Below are positions 43,657 to 61,000 of a stretch of DNA of 64,000 nucleotides, piece by piece (within the stretch, counting starts at the first letter, position 1; each line of letters begins with the position of its first letter). Under the pieces are notes generated by a model. That model was not told where the DNA came from. It was given only the letters and a program-made list of their open reading frames with translations, and searched no databases. Origin of the DNA: Stachybotrys elegans (Eukaryota > Ascomycota > Sordariomycetes > Hypocreales > Stachybotryaceae); the NCBI GenBank assembly GCA_020746835.1, contig JAGPNK010000007.1, positions 806,001 through 870,000 on the forward strand, written 5' to 3'. The translations under genes were made by a program, and so were the position numbers.

Positions 43657-45147
43657 CTATGCCTTCCATCCACTAACAATGTATACCACATCCTCGTCCG
43701 CCACCGTGTGTCCCAATCCTACCCGCTGCGGTACATGTCTCGCGCTGGCGCCCCATACGAGCGCGTACTTGAATGTATCCTTCATGTTGCGGTGAATGCG
43801 GTCGCAAACATCCTCAATCGTGCTGTTACTCCTCACAATGAGCGCCTCGCTGAAATCCGGATCGATTCCCTTGCGCTTCGTGTACAGCCGGATGAGTTTG
43901 AGCTCCTTCCAGCAGCGGTCCACGACATCCTGGATGCCGAGGTCTAGCTCGCAGCTCATGACGACCGTCTGCGGCTCGCGCGCCAGCTGGTCGAGGAAGT
44001 CGAGCGACACGCTGTCGATCTTGTTGTACACGTACAGGCACTTGATGTACTTGCGGTGGTCCTTCATGATGACGTCGATGAAGTCGTCGACGGTGGCGTT
44101 TTCGTCTCGCACGAGAACCTCGCAGTTGAGGATCTTGTAGTCGCGAAGAATGTTGAAGACCATCTTCTCGTCGAGGTTCTTGGGCGGTGACTGGAAGGTG
44201 ATCTTCATACCGCCGGCCTTCTTTGCCTTGAGATAGATGTTCCTACCACGGTGTCAGCTGCCGTTGCCGTCAGGTTCCTTTCGCGGAGACACCTACGGCG
44301 GCTCACGGTTCAGCCGGATGCCTACGGCTTCAAGTTCGGCCTCTAGCAGCGCGCGCTGCTCAGCCTTCTTGGTAGCATCCAGCACCATGAGGATGAGGTC
44401 GCTCGTCTTGGCCGCCGAGATGACCTGGCGTCCACGACCCTTGCCCTCGGCGGCACCCTCGATGATTCCGGGCAGATCGAGCAACTGGATCTCGGCGCCG
44501 CCATACTCGAGCACACCGGGGATGGCCGTCAGCGTGGTGAAGGCGTAGGAGGCGACCTCGGAGCGCGTCTTGGTGACCTTGGACAGGAAGGTTGACTTTC
44601 CGACCGAGGGGAAGCCGACGAGGGCTATTCGCGCATCACCGCTCTTGCTGACGTCGAAGCCTGCTCCGCCGCCGCCACCACCGCCGGGGCCGGGTTCTAA
44701 TAGCTGTGCTCGTAGACGGGCGAGCTTTCTGGTTCGGTCAGCTTTCGGCGAGCGTGGGGTTAGTAGTGAGTGTGAGTCGCGTACCCTTTTAATAGACCCA
44801 AGTGATATTCTGGTCAAGATTAGATGGGATCTCTCGCTCGGACTGGGGAGACGTACCTGTCGCCTTATTCTCTGTTCATGGTGCGTCAGCCATTTGGTCT
44901 TACAGCAGAGCCCTGTATGAAGACATGAGACTCGACTCATCCATCGAGTACAGATAGCCACTCAAGTACTCGCAATATCTCACGAATCATATGCATTTTC
45001 GACCCGGGATATCCAAATAAACTGAAAAGAGAGCTTACTCTGCGTCCTCCTCATCTCATCCTCAATCCTGTTGTTGTCAGATATCTCCCAGGCTTGATGG
45101 GCAGGCTTCATCGCTTACTCCTTGATCTTGTCCGTGATGTTGACCAT
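43657..45147 (-). CDS. rbg2: Developmentally regulated GTP-binding protein DRG2 (Rbg2)
   Basis: Six exons (45147-45119, 45067-45039, 44871-44857, 44809-44785, 44728-44297, 44242-43657) give 371 residues. Exon 3 is a 15-nt micro-exon coding within [18 protein letters not shown], the highly conserved DRG N-terminus. This sequence only appears when all small exons are joined. The Obg-type G domain has GFPSVGKS (71-78), [20 protein letters not shown] and NKID. An S5D2L insert and a C-terminal TGS domain ([19 protein letters not shown]) follow. The match is to DRG2 ([18 protein letters not shown]) and not DRG1. In yeast, Rbg2 with Gir2 helps ribosomes through stalls and is tied to the Gcn2 pathway via Gir2-Gcn1; gcn2 itself lies 4.5 kb away. 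Confidence 0.95.
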
Positions 45148-45463
45148 CTTTGCGGACTTCTTTTGAGACGGCCGTACCGTCTACAGATCTATCAAGTGTA
45201 TTCCGTGGGTGCTCGACGGCTGGCCCTCGACTTGTCCAGAGGAAACACTTCGAGGTGGGGCCAAAGAGGGACGCAAGTTGAGATGCGGCAGAATCGCCAT
45301 GGTGGGGGTTTTCATTCTCACCGCCTGCCGATTCGCGGGCAGATCAACCTAATCATGGCCGGAATCCTCTTCATGATGGCTATTGCTGTGCCTTTGATAT
45401 GATATTCATACATACCTATATCTCTTCGAATTTTACAAATTGTGAAAACCACCTGTATCCAGG
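45148..45463. other. Intergenic region between ureF and drg2
   Basis: 316 bp, the drg2 upstream region and the ureF 3' end. No gene or element seen. Confidence 0.6.
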
Positions 45464-46371
45464 TCAACTGTTGAATATGCGTGAATATAGCACCTCATGT
45501 CGCCCAACCCATAAATCCATCATGGGCATGTTCTGCCCAGCATCCTCTACCGACGTGTCCCATTCTCTCTCAATCATGGCATCAATCAGCCTCTGCACCT
45601 GCTCGCCTGCCAAGACCTTTTGTGCCTGATACGGCCCAAACATGCTTGCCCTTACAGCGGCCGAGATGAGAGCCTTGGCGTGGCTCAGCAGGAACACGTA
45701 TGCTGTCTGCCTCAGTCCCAGGCCGACAGTCGCGCAGATGACACCGAATAGCGGCGCAAGATGCGCCGACACCCTCGGGGGATCCTCGCCTCTGCTATCC
45801 CTTAACAGCGCGCTGAAGTCACGTAGAATCTGGGCCTCGAAGCCGGGCAGTGTAGGGCGGAACGACCGCTCCCAGATGCTCAGCAGCGCTCGGCCCTGCG
45901 CGACGCTGGCACGCCGCGCTACGGTGCAAATGACGGCCGCGTCGAGGTGGTCATCCAGCGCCGCGAGCTGCGACGTGTCTCGGTGCGCAGCCAGGACAAA
46001 GGGCAGCGTAGTAGCAGCAAAGGAGGAAAGCGACGACGGCAGAAACGTCGAGAAGGATGCCGCCCGCCCGCTGTGCGCCTGGTACGACTCGAGTCCGCTG
46101 CTGAAGGCGAACGAACCTAGCGGCAGGGCCGAATCCGAGAGGAGGTAGAGAAAGTGCGCAGAGGCATCGCGGCGACCTGTGGACAGTTAGCTTCTATGAT
46201 GATGTCTAGGTAGGTCGGGTCGGATGTACTTGGGCCAGGTGATGGAGACGGCTCGTCGTGCAATTGGACGGCTTTTAGCTTTGCCTGTGCCTCGAGCAGG
46301 CGGTTCTCTAGCTGAGCAATTTCATGTCGAAGCGCCGACGCGGATTCACCGTGCTCCTGTTTCCCCTCCAT
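45464..46371 (-). CDS. ureF: Urease accessory protein UreF
   Basis: Exons 46371-46230 and 46176-45464 give 284 residues; the 53-bp intron uses GTACAT and CAG. A coiled-coil-like N-terminal extension (SALRHEIAQLENRLLEAQAK) precedes the UreF fold: FLYLLSDSALPLGSFAFSSG (56-75) and LESYQ. Helical blocks and the C-terminal FGPYQAQKVLAGEQVQRLID and end of about 20 residues (MMDLWVGRHEVLYSRIFNS) follow. UreF joins UreD and UreG to carboxylate the urease active-site lysine and insert nickel. No other urease gene is in the window, as is normal for fungi. The 40-residue N-terminal extension is longer than in bacterial UreF. Start at the first in-frame ATG. Confidence 0.88.
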
Positions 46372-46688
46372 TGATAGCCATACTCATGACGAGACAAGGT
46401 AATGAAGCTGATAGGAAAGGGTTGGTGAGGGAGAAAAACTGGGGTCTGATAAGCCACCTCATCTCCTCCAAGCGTACCTATTTATACAGGTATTTCACTG
46501 CCTACAAACTTCACGTCTCAGGGCGTCTCATTTAAGGGTAATTCTCAATGTTTACCTGTATTCATTACCAAGGAAGGTTGTTACTCCTACCCACTGAGGT
46601 TAAATCTTTACATCCAGTCTGCATATCCATGTCGACCAAACCCAGCCCCAACACCACGCTTGAATGAATTAAACAATTGCCGCCTCGC
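46372..46688. other. Intergenic region between cut12 and ureF
   Basis: 317 bp with no gene and no clear element. Confidence 0.6.
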
Positions 46689-48719
46689 TCACGGGCGAAC
46701 ATTCTCCTTGTCATGGCCAGCTCGTCGCTGGGCCTTCTTCTCCGCCATTCTTTGCTCGATGCGGGCGATAGCCGCAGCGCGACGCTCTGGCGGCAGGATA
46801 CTCTTGGAAGTGTTGCCGAGAATCGTACTGTTTCCGATGCCGCTGACTTCACCTCCACCAAGTCGTCGGAAATCGTTGTGAACTAAATCCACCGGCTCAT
46901 CTTCGCTCATTGACCCTCGGCGTCCTGAGCGGGCGATGGACTTGGCGAGAGCAGGCAGGTCGGGGACTGCGCTCTTCGGTCTGGTTATAGATGCTCCATT
47001 CTGAGCCCGTTCGGAAAGGCCCTCGCCGAGGTACGCTCGGTTTCTGGGTGATCGTGGAACAAATGGCTGCCACCTGGGCTGCTGGAGCCTTGGTCGGTTT
47101 TCCAAATGATTGGAAGGAGGCTCGGTATCTTTGGCAACGGCCGAGGCCGATGAGTCCTGTTGGAACTTCTCCCGTAGAGTCCGAGACGTGGCGTTGGACA
47201 GATTGACTTCGATAGAATCTCCGCCAGTTGTTGTTGGGTTGTATTTTGAACGGCCTTGGTGCTGAGGAGATAGGACATCCTTGATCATGTCATCGTCCTG
47301 GCTATTGGGGTGCCAGCTGTTGGGCCGCACACGGTCCGTATTGGTAGCCTTGAGCGTCCTAACTTCCTTTTTGAGCTCCGCAATCTTAACGTGGGCTCTC
47401 TCCAGCACCGCTCGTGTGTCCTCGTCGTGTGCCTGGCTCTCCTTCCGGAAGGCTTCAAATTCTTCTTTGAGTTGCTCAAGCTCCTTGTCTTTGCTTCTCA
47501 CCTGTTCCCTGGCCTGTCGTAGCTGGGCCCTCGTGGTTTCATCGCCATTCGTCTCCTCCTGCTGTCCAGAAGAAGCCTGTCTTTTGGCTGCTCTGAGTTG
47601 TGCCTTTAGCGATGAGACCTGCTCACGAAGATCATTCATCTCTTTGAGTTGTGATCTCGCGCGTCGGAGCTCTCTCTGTGTTTCCATTATCGTCTTCTGT
47701 GTTCTTGGGGATGCTGCCTGTCGACGGCGACGACTGCTCGCTTCCGCATCTGCTGCAGCATCGTCATCTTCATTTCTGGAGGCACGAAGTCTCTCAAGCT
47801 GTTCCTCCAACTCCTGGACGCGCTGTCGGTATTGAACCGCTTGAGCCGTCTGCTTTGCGAGTTTAGACAGCACGTCAGATGATGCATCCACATCATCCCG
47901 CTCCCGTTTCGACACGATATTAGACGCGTTTTCCACGATTTTCTTCTCCATCTGGATAACCTTCTGCTGCTCATCACGGAGCATCTCGGCGAGCTTGATG
48001 GCTTCGGCATCCTTTTCGTGGGCATAGGATTTTGCCAGTTGCTTATACCGAAGCAATTTCTCCATCTCCACCTTGGCTTCTTGTTGGTATTTCTTGAATT
48101 CGTCTTTCCAATACTGTCCAGATTGTGATCGCGGCTCGTTCAAGTCCAGGGTTATGTCGTGGTGGCAGTGGTCATCCTCGTCTTCTTCCTCCCACTCATC
48201 CTCAGACCCATTGTCGGCTTGTTGTTGAGCGGTGGACTTGCTCTCGCTGCCACCCTTGCTCCGGGAATCCTCCAGTGCTTGGGTGAGGCGCGAGCGTCTG
48301 TGGGCATCCCCTGTCTTCTTTGACGCGGCCATGTCGTTTGACTTGGCCTTTCCCACAAGGTCGTGACCAAAAGAAACACGTTTTCGGCGCGTCGTCCCCG
48401 TTCCGGGGGTCAACAGAATCCCCTGGGGCCTCGGGGGTGTCTTCGAACTTGGCTCGGGTTCTTGACTCGACTTGGCGGTAGCTGTTTTGGCTGTCGCGCT
48501 ACGAGCCTCCCGGGGAGCAGGTGTTCCAAATAACGCGGATTTGATTGCTCTGGCCGCGAATACAGGAGCTGGGGTATCGGGTTGGTCGTAGTCGGTCACA
48601 TCTGAGCGGAAGAAGAGTTAACACTGGCTTTAGTAGGGTGTGGGAGGCGTGGCGGTAGTACCAGCTTCATCGCGCGCAACAGGCGCGTTGTCGCCGCGCT
48701 TCAGCATCCATCCGAGCAT
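46689..48719 (-). CDS. cut12: Spindle-pole-body protein, Cut12 family
   Basis: Exons 48719-48662 and 48601-46689 give 656 residues; the 60-bp intron uses GTACTA and TCAG. The first exon codes for MLGWMLKRGDNAPVARDEA and joins in frame to DVTDYDQPDTPAPVFAARAI, the start of the Cut12 domain that continues through KSALFGTPAP and TPRPQGILLTPGT-like text (GILLTPGTGTTRRKRVSFG). About residues 180-440 are predicted coiled coil (heptad-rich, Glu/Lys/Gln/Arg). The tail is basic and ends AGHDKENVRP. Fission-yeast Cut12 anchors to the spindle pole body, binds PP1 and promotes Plo1 activity. An RVSFG-type stretch here (KRVSFG, about residue 91) fits a PP1-docking RVxF site. Confidence 0.86.
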
Positions 48720-49544
48720 TGTGATGGCAGCCGTGAAGAGATTCTTCAATGGCTGAATTGTTTCACGGATTCTGCAGGAGCTCAGAGGCAATCAAGGCCA
48801 GCGAGGCAAGCTCGTGCTGCAAGGGACGTGTTGGCGGTGGTCGTGGTTGGATGATGCATTTGTTTACATTTGTCTACAGGCACCCGTGTTTGGCGGAGAC
48901 GACCTATTCTGGGCCTGTAAGGGGACGTTGGACCCACTTTGGAGGCTAAGACTGGAGGGCTACTTACTCAGGTACTGATTGAAAAAGATGATGTATCAGT
49001 TAGTAGGTGAATTGGTATCGAAGATGGATACTTCCGATTTCAACGTTTCAATGTCTGCCGATGGCTGCATTGTATGTCGTGTTCATGTTGCTGTGTTTGC
49101 TGTAGGGTTTCGTGTTTCTGCTGGCAAAACTGGGTCCTTTGAACGTTGTCATGTACATGCAGGTGTTTGGCATCAACACATTGTACCCAGTACATCTTTG
49201 CAAGCCTGGTGAGGGCTAGGTGTCGCTGATGAGATAGTTTGATCCTTTGCCATGTTCATCTTGGGAGGTATCGCCTACACTATTGTGACAAAGAAAGGCT
49301 TGGGATTGTCAAAGCCACTGCATCTCCCTTGAGATCTTGGAGACGATATGAGCTATGACGACGATCTTATCGTTATCACGCGCGTCGGGCGGCAGGGTCT
49401 GTAAAGGAACCCCGCTGTTGAACAGCTGGAAGTAACCCACTCTGCGGCGTGGCTGATCTTGGGTGCCAGGCTCCGATCTGTACCTGCCTTGGCGACTAAT
49501 CTGGTGCATTAACTTTCCCTGGTCTTTCCAAACCAGTCCCTCAC

Positions 49545-49551
49545 TGACTCA
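49545..49551 (+). promoter_or_regulatory. TGACTCA, general-control (Gcn4/CPC1) site
   Basis: Perfect TGACTCA core, 104 bp upstream of the gcn2 ATG. This is the binding core of Gcn4/CPC1 bZIP factors; the biological role here is inferred. Confidence 0.55.
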
Positions 49552-49593
49552 CCGCACTTTCAACATCAAACCACTACAAAGATACAGGTAAAG

Positions 49594-49611
49594 ATGGTTT
49601 CTTTCGTTTGA
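49594..49611 (+). other. Candidate upstream ORF in the gcn2 leader
   Basis: ATG at 49594 in a strong AAGATGG context, reading five codons then TGA, ending 43 nt before the gcn2 ATG. A CAG|GTAAAG donor-like string overlaps just upstream (49586-49593), so the uORF could instead lie in a leader intron. Confidence 0.5.
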
Positions 49612-49654
49612 AGCGTCGCGGCCTTGGCTGTGACTCTTCTCTCTGGTAACCGCG

Positions 49655-54669
<5,015 letters not shown>

Positions 54670-56158
54670 TGTTAGATCTAACGATGTCACCTCTGATATT
54701 CCTGCAGCATGTTGATTTACTCGTCTCATGGTTGACATGGTTCGTGATGTTTGGAACGACGCTGCCCACTATGATTTACGCATGGGTACAATCCCCCCAT
54801 GTACTTGGACTTTTGCTGCCTCATTACTGGCTAGTCCAGATAACTAGCAACATGCTGATGTGAGAATGACACGATAAAAACCAAATTCCTTGGACAATGA
54901 TGATGGGATGAGGAAAGGCGGGTATGCACACTGTTGGCTGTAGTTGAACAAGGTACAGGGTAGGTTCAGACGTATCAGACCAAGGTGGATCATGTAAGCA
55001 AGCCATGTAACCCTCGTCTGCAGGGAGATTTTGGGTTAGATAGGAGGGCATCCTCCATGGACGACCGGATGCTGTAGTTTGGGTTTTGTCTGTCGTGGAC
55101 GGATTCAGCCATGGTGGCGCTGATTATCATGGCCTGCATTGTAACGGCGCCAGCAGATGGGAGGTAGGCCGGGCGCACCGAGACTGGCCCGGGATTCGGG
55201 ATTAGGACGGCTGGAAGGAGAAAAGCGGCGGGGCCGCATACGGAGTTGGCCTCTGGAAGATCGGAATTACGGGCGATATGTAATAATCCTTGCCACGTCC
55301 CCTTGCCCCTGGCCAAGATGACGCTGATCTGGTGCCGATGGCGGGTGACCCTGATTCGATTCCTGGTTCCCTGGCCCATTGGGGGGTGGCCCTGACAGTG
55401 ATGTGACAAACCAAGACGGTCCGTTGCAAAGCTGCATTGTCAGGCGTTGGCGGCCTGGTCGGCTGACTATTGGGGTGTTTAGCGCAACCTCCCTTGCCTC
55501 CTGGGAGGCAGAAGACAATAGAACAAAATCGAGAGACAGTGTTTGGCAATGATCTCGTCGTTTGACGATAGGCTACCATTAGAGTTGCCTTTTTGACTCG
55601 GTGCTGCCTTTTTTCCTAGCCCGCCATCATCCACCGGCGCACGCACGCGACCGTTTGGGGCAAGGATGCAGGTACATTAGCTTATTATTATTAAGATATG
55701 ACAGGAGGAGGTAACTCCCGTCGCCTTGGGCACTAATCAAGCTCCTCGATGACTTGACTTTCATCTCCGTCTCCCTCACGCTTCCTCCTCCCTGCCTAAC
55801 ACCGCTCTTTCACCTCGGTCTATTTTACTCTGTTGCCAACGTGCTTCTCTTGCTGAATCGCCCGCCACCCCATCATCTGCGCTCGGCATCTTTGGCTCGC
55901 TTCGTTTCCCTGTCGAAACACGGTCCTTGTCCGCCGTGTCTGTTCTCCCGCCCCTCCGATACCGCCTGCGTTTCGCTCCCGACACTATCTACCAATCTAT
56001 ACCTATCCAACCCGCACAGCAGTCGTTTTCCGCCGAATTTCTCTGGCCTCCTCGACGCACCTGGAACAGTATCGACCCTCTCGAGGGATCTCTGCAACAG
56101 AAAAAAAAAACACATACATCACACTTCAACACCTCGGCGGTGACAAGTCTTTGCCAGG
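54670..56158. other. Intergenic region between gcn2 and cdc34
   Basis: 1.49 kb with no supported gene. Short open frames at 54990-55579 (minus) lack domains. From about 55750 the sequence is CT-rich and ends in an A-run at 56101-56110, consistent with the cdc34 promoter and leader. Confidence 0.6.
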
Positions 56159-56992
56159 ATGGCCCAGAAACGCCTCATGCAGGAGCTGGCGCAGCTGCGC
56201 AAGGAGAAATGGGTGGAGGTAGACCTTTTTGTAAGCATGCGACATCCAGAGGCATCCAGGTCACTTCTCTTCCTTGACCAAGGCTAATACTCTACATCGT
56301 AGGGCGATGGCGACGATGCCGGAGACCTCTTCCGTTGGAAACTCGGCCTCTGGGTTGTTAACCCCGACAGCGTCTGGCATGGTGCCTACCTCAGGGTATG
56401 TTGATCTTCCGTCTCCGGCTGCATCTGCGCCATTGCTAACTTCAGTGGACAGGCTTCCATGAGATTTGATAAGGACTACCCTTACCAGCCACCCGTCTTC
56501 AGCTTTGTGACTCGAGGCATCTTCCACCCCAACGTATACGAGAACGGCACCCTCTGCATTTCTATCCTCCACAAACCCGGCGACGATATACAATCCGGTG
56601 AAATGGCCAACGAACGCTGGAATGTCTTGCATGGCGTCGAGTCGGTCCTTCGATCAGTTTTGCTCCTGATGGATGACCCCGAGATCAGCTCTCCCGCCAA
56701 CGTCGACGCCAGCGTTATGTACCGCGATAACAGGGCGGAGTACAACGCGAGGGCAAAGAAGTTGGTCAAGGCAAGCCAGGCAGACATACCCCGAGGCTCC
56801 TCCATGCCTACCGCCTCGGAACTGGCACCTGCTCCCCAAAAGGCGGACAACGACGACGACGACGATTTTTGGAACATGTCAGACGAGGAGGAAGACTTTG
56901 GAGGAAGCGACAGTGACGCAGATATGGACGACTTTGATGACGAGGATGACGATGAGGATGACAAACAATCTGACACCAAGGAGAGCAAGTAG
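56159..56992 (+). CDS. cdc34: E2 ubiquitin-conjugating enzyme Cdc34/Ubc3
   Basis: Exons 56159-56230, 56303-56395 and 56453-56992 give 234 residues. The UBC fold has HPNVYENGTLCISILHKPGD with catalytic C90. The acidic loop after it (KPGDDIQSGEMANERW) is the 12-residue insert that marks Cdc34/Ubc7-type E2s. The C-terminal tail is extremely acidic (repeated Asp/Glu, FWNMSDEEEDFGG), as in Cdc34, where it binds the SCF cullin. Cdc34 works with SCF ligases to ubiquitinate cell-cycle inhibitors and, in yeast, Gcn4, the effector of the Gcn2 pathway encoded next door. Start at MAQKRLMQEL, with context AGGATGG. Confidence 0.94.
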
Positions 56993-58098
56993 CGCCCGGC
57001 CCATGGACTTGTCTTTGAGCATTCAATGGCACTCTCTCATCCTCATCTATTCAAACAGAGGGAAGCATGCATAGCGGGTTGTGGGTTTATTCTTATCGAG
57101 GCGTTTGGGCTGCTCTGTTGCTTCATTTATAGCTACACCACGGGGGACAGAACGTGTGTTTGGTGGTGGCGCTGGGGATATCCAGCATGTTGTTGGGATC
57201 GATTACAAGGGATCTGGGTTGCTTTTCTTATAAGAGAACATATCAGGTATAAAATGCACGCATTTCGTATGGAGCCGATCTACCGACGAACGATGCTGTT
57301 GTGTAACCGTGGATCTAAACAACGCCTCCTGCCAAAAAGTGAGAAGGGATTTGCAGAGTTACACCAGAAGTCTGCTTCGTGATACAAGTATTTGATAGTG
57401 ATGGTTTATTGCAGAGTCGACCTAGGCTGGTGGCAGCGAGCTGTGATTGAGAGTTCTCATTAAGCCCGTAAGCGGCGTGCATGTCCACTATTTAGAGGTA
57501 GGCAGGCAAATCGTCAAAAGTGTCTTGCATGATTGTGAAGACTTGTTATTTTTGGCTTTCACCATGATTGATGCTTCCGGCGGACTTGGGCTGCTCTCTT
57601 ATCTTATCGCTGCTGGTCTTTGTGTGCATCTCAACGAACCGAGGTACCTCTCGTACAGTCATGCGGACCACCTTGCGCTTTGTACCTTCGCGGTTAGGCA
57701 GGTTGTGCAAGGCTGCCCTGACCATCGCCAGCACTCCACTGGAAGCTGCCTCCAAGTGACGAAACGTTCAATCCAACGCCAGACCGCAGCTGCCAACTGC
57801 CAACCCAACGATTTCTCTCGGTGGCGCATGCACGCAACATAGTAGCCTGCGCATTGTTCTTCGAAAGCATTCCTTCATCCATACCACATCTGATATGCTC
57901 CTCGCTCTATAGTTTCATCCATTACAGCGTTACTGGGGCCGGTTTCCATTCCCAGCAACCCCTCAGCAGCTCGCCCAGGACCTGCGCCGAAGCTTCCCTT
58001 TGTTTCGGAACCGCCAGACAGTTCGACTTTGGACGACGACTTGGTCCATGGCAGCTGCTTGGCTCACCTAGGAACGCGGACGATAGCATTTCAACAAG
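56993..58098. other. Intergenic region between cdc34 and the UIM/USP-like gene
   Basis: 1.1 kb with no supported gene. Open frames at 57026-57382 and 57447-57842 show no domain or splice support. Confidence 0.6.
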
Positions 58099-61000
58099 AT
58101 GGCGCCCATGGAGCCGTCTGAGGAGCAGATTACGCAGGTCATTGACTTTGCGAATCTCAATCCTATCGATGACCGAAGCATGGTTATCCAGGCGCTCAAG
58201 GTATGCGCACCGTTTGCCTATGAGTCGAGGGGTGTTCTAATGGCGAGCAGGGCAACGATCTGAATGCCGAAACAGTTATAATGCAATACTTCGACAACTC
58301 CGAAACGGTTGGCGGTCCCTCTGTCGCGACGATGATGACGCCAGAAGCTGACATGTGCTGCGGCAGTTTCGCAGCAAGTACTCGATGAAATGGGATGAAA
58401 CCATGTTCACGGCCGACCGCAACGGAACGGGGCACACAGGAATATGTGCGTGGAAATTGCCGTCTGGACTGAAGCTACGAAAGCTAATGTGACCAGCCTT
58501 CCACATCGAGTCTCCAAGTCAGAACGACGTGATTCAAGGCGTAACACCTCCTCCGACTGTCTACGGCCCCGGGGCTCCCTCAAGGCCGCCATCGAGAACC
58601 AATAATAGGTCACCCCTGAGCAAGATTGTTGATTGGGCTCTGCCAGAAAATGGTAGGAGCCTGTCTCACTGCCATGTTGTCTTGCCGCGCAGCGCTCTAA
58701 CATTGGGCAACAGGTATCCCAAACTCGCAGGCGGAAGAAGACGAGGACATGCAGCGAGCCTTGCGAGCTTCAGCAGAGGAGGCAGGCGTCCCCATGGAAG
58801 ACCACGAGACGGGCATCATGGACTCCTCAATCCCGAAGCCCATCTTTGGTCCAGCCAACCGTCCCGACTATGACCAGGATAGCTGGGCCATGGTTCCTAC
58901 CGGTACGAAAGCTGTTCAGATCGAGAGAGCACCCGCGGCCTCCCTGCGCAAGCGAGCTGACGGAGCTCCCGCCTTTTTGATTCACGGCCAGGGCCCCAGA
59001 GATGGCCATTGTCTCGGTGGCTTGCTAACAATCCTTCATGAAATTCCTCTTGCCCGCAACATACTGCTCGCCTTTGGCACTGAAGCACCCTCATATGGGC
59101 ATAATAGCGAGTGGTGGGGAGGCCAGGCGATCATTCCACCACATGTCTTGGCCAAGATGCAGTCAAACGGAGCGGGCTCGGTCAGCACGGAAGAAGCCAA
59201 GCCCATGATTCACCATGAAGTGCATCGTCTGATGGCATTCCTCGATGCCACGGAGCGCAGCTACGGCTCCGTGAGCGTTCTTACCGACGCCCTCCTCTCT
59301 CCTTCGCAGAGCACCGAGAAGCAGTTCTTTGAACATATATATGAAGAAGACCCTGAAGCTGTCTCGTCCCTTACACAAGTGGTCACCATCATAGAGGAGA
59401 GTGATGAGGGATACGGAGAAACTGAAGGTGCTTCGTTCGGTTTGCTGGAGGCCGAGCATGCCGTGGAGGACTACGCGGATATTAAAACCCTGTACGAGTG
59501 TATCGACCACATCATGTGGAACGATATTGTCGAGTGGGAAGAAATCAATACCACCTCCAAGATGGCTACATTTAAGCAGATGGGCGAAACCTTTGCCATA
59601 AAAATCGCAGGAGGAGGACCGTCCGACTCCATGGAGATACCAGAGGTGTTATACCCGGAGAGGTGGCTGGAGAGCCGGGCAGAAGAGGCTAAGCTCATCC
59701 AATCTGCCTGGTGCGAAACGAAGAAACTCATGAGCCTCATCAAAAGGGAGGGAGAGCAGCTCAATGTGCTGACAGACAAAGGAAAGAATCTGGTTGTGGA
59801 TAAGAGCGCATCCATACGGAAAGAAATCGAGCAATGGAAGGGCTTCAGCGAGTACCTGGAGAATCTGGCGCGATTCGGTGCAATGCGAGACACGGGCTTT
59901 GACCCATACAAGTATCCCGACTATCGGCATGCACCATGCGAGATGAAGACGGAGGAGCAGCATCTTCATGACCAGGTTGGTGAGGTACTTGAATGGATGG
60001 ACAAGGTCCTCTTGGACCTGGACGAACGAATGAAGAGTACGTTGAAACGAAGCAATGGCGAGATGATGCGTCTGACTGACTCGGAAATCTAGGCCACCGC
60101 GCTCACCTGGATAAGCTGACGGCGAAACAAAGATTCCTTGGAAAGCTTCTGACACAGCCAGACAAGCCTGGCCGGTCGATACCAATGAGCTGCAAGAAAT
60201 ACATGCTCCGCGGCGTGGCAACCCCTGGAAACGTGACATATGTCTGCCAACGCGCCGTGCCTCAGCTGGTAGAGTTGGACGACGAACCTGTGAAGGTGGA
60301 TCAGTGGTGGCGGCTTGCCTATACTCCCAACCAGAATCCACCGGTCCTAGCTGAGGTAAGTCACAGATGTGAGGACAGTATGGGAGGCAGCTCGCCTGAC
60401 TGATTGAATCGCAGAAAATTGAGGTCGAGCGACTTATGCGGGAGGTGTGGTCCGAAACCAAGAACCCTCTTCTGATCTACGCCACCGAAACCGCGCTCAA
60501 GGTGCCGAGGCATGAGCTACCATCTGCCCTGGATAGGTTCGCTCGGGCGGACAATAAGGCATTCCGGAACGAGCTCAACCAAGAAAAAGAGCAACCAGCC
60601 AGCGAGGCCAGCAAGGTGACATCTTTCGGCCCCTTGTCTCCTTCCAAGAGGAAGCACCGTGCAGACAGCATCGACAGCATGGATACCAATCGAGCATCGC
60701 TGGGTAGCTTCGACAGGGACGAAATGGAGAACCCGTTTGTAGACCATGACACTACGCAGAGCGAAGGGACAGAGATGGTTGATATGGCTACAGTGATATC
60801 TGACGCAAGCAGCGCTCGCTTGCACTCTCCTGAGCTCTCCAGCGTGGATTACCGATCAGCACGAGCCGAGGCGGTACGACGATCCTATGGGTTTGCCGGC
60901 AGTCAGGACGCCGACATGGAGCCTTTGCTATCACGAGCAGATGCGCCGCTCACAGCGGATGATGGCGAGAGTAGTGATGGCCTCTCAAGTGATGTCGAGA

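Larger units (their letters stand above)
48720..49654. other. Divergent upstream region of cut12 and gcn2
   Basis: 935 bp with no supported gene. The gcn2-proximal part contains a TGACTCA site and a mini-uORF, listed separately. Confidence 0.65.

Noticed and set aside
55351..55371. GATTCGATTCC string resembling a tRNA T-loop
   Set aside because: No matching acceptor stem, D-arm or anticodon arm upstream.
54990..55579. Overlapping minus-strand frames between gcn2 and cdc34
   Set aside because: Low-complexity composition and no domain; likely chance open frames.
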